From: Actinokineospora xionganensis
Lineage (GTDB): Bacteria > Actinomycetota > Actinomycetes > Mycobacteriales > Pseudonocardiaceae
Assembly (NCBI RefSeq): GCF_014323725.1
Contig: NZ_JABVED010000019.1
Location: 32,766-96,765 of the forward strand
Direction of reading: 5' to 3'
DNA: 64,000 nt
Shown: in pieces, positions 63,871-64,000 of the stretch
Numbering within the stretch: the stretch's first letter is position 1
Layout: every line of letters starts with the position of its first letter
The notes under the pieces: generated by a model
Databases searched by the model: none
The model's input: the letters and a program-made list of their open reading frames with translations, nothing else
Told to the model about the DNA's origin: nothing
Translations under genes and position numbers: made by a program

Positions 63871-64000
63871 TTACTGTCCTGTGTAGAGGATTCGGTCGGG
63901 GGTGTTCGGCGGGAGGTTGCACACCCCGTTACTGGCCGTGGCCTTGAGGGCGGCCTGTAGTTGCGCCGGTGTTGCCGTGGGGTTGAGGGCGGCGAACAGG
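63871..64000 (-). CDS. C-terminal end of a subtilisin-like (S8) serine peptidase, partial
   Basis: The window edge cuts this gene; only the last 42 codons and a TAA stop are inside. The peptide LFAALNPTATPAQLQAALKA followed by TASNGVCNLPPNTPDRILYTGQ matches the C-terminus of secreted actinobacterial subtilases, where NP-x-ATPAQ-x-x-x-AL is followed by a Cys and a P-N/D-RLL/ILYT motif. The catalytic residues lie beyond the window. An exported protease is likely, but the family call rests on this short stretch only. Confidence 0.6.
   Translation of the reverse strand, partial: LFAALNPTATPAQLQAALKATASNGVCNLPPNTPDRILYTGQ

Overview
The window is high-GC actinobacterial chromosome with GTG/TTG starts, long strings of overlapping genes and GC-rich wobble positions. 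It is most likely from a spore-forming member of the Pseudonocardiaceae or a close relative. The gene order follows the Mycobacterium tuberculosis core block rpsB - M23 peptidase - xerC - dprA - yifB - yraN - DUF2469 - rnhB - lepB - rplS - trmD - rimM - KH protein - rpsP - amidohydrolase - ffh - glnD - glnB - amt - ftsY - smc - acyP - mutM - rnc - yceD - sepIVA, then coaD - rsmD - pyc. WhiG, a sigma factor of aerial-hypha sporulation absent from mycobacteria, points to a differentiating filamentous actinomycete. The genus assignment is inference.

Region 1 (1-20 kb) is nearly all minus strand. It holds rpsB, then whiG, xerC, dprA, yifB and yraN (DNA uptake, recombination, developmental sigma factor), then DUF2469, rnhB, three tandem type I signal peptidases and rplS, then trmD, an unfamiliar HExxH peptidase with an ATGA-coupled 41-codon ORF carrying two TTA codons, then rimM, khpA and rpsP. 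PxpA, a CPBP protease, an amidohydrolase and ffh follow. Secretion genes (ffh, ftsY, lepB) and translation genes (S2, S16, L19, L32, RimM, TrmD, RsmD, RNase III) dominate.

Region 2 (20-38 kb) has a large polytopic membrane protein, the nitrogen-sensing operon amt-glnB-glnD preceded by a GlnR-type operator, a FhuF-like iron-sulfur protein, an orphan ribbon-helix-helix antitoxin, malate synthase with a DUF6986 lyase-like partner, ftsY, an AnmK-plus-symporter pair for muropeptide sugar salvage, and a three-gene unit of two acetyltransferases flanking a Tat-exported flavoprotein.

Region 3 (38-53 kb) alternates core genes (smc, acyP, mutM, rnc, rpmF, yceD, sepIVA, coaD) with accessory ones: a decayed AbiE toxin-antitoxin locus, an ECF sigma/anti-sigma pair, a Thr-rich membrane-anchored protein, a CAP-domain exoprotein, a VapBC-like pair whose toxin is frameshifted, and a PadR/HAAS membrane module.

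Region 4 (53-64 kb) holds rsmD and pyc. Between them sits an apparent insertion with a broken tnpB, a HelD-type helicase and a TPR-GGDEF diguanylate cyclase. The window ends with a discoidin-domain exoprotein and the C-terminus of a subtilisin-like protease. Several transcription-unit ends carry unusually long inverted repeats; three (51.6, 58.8 and 63.7 kb) have stems of about 34-37 bp and resemble an uncharacterised structural class.
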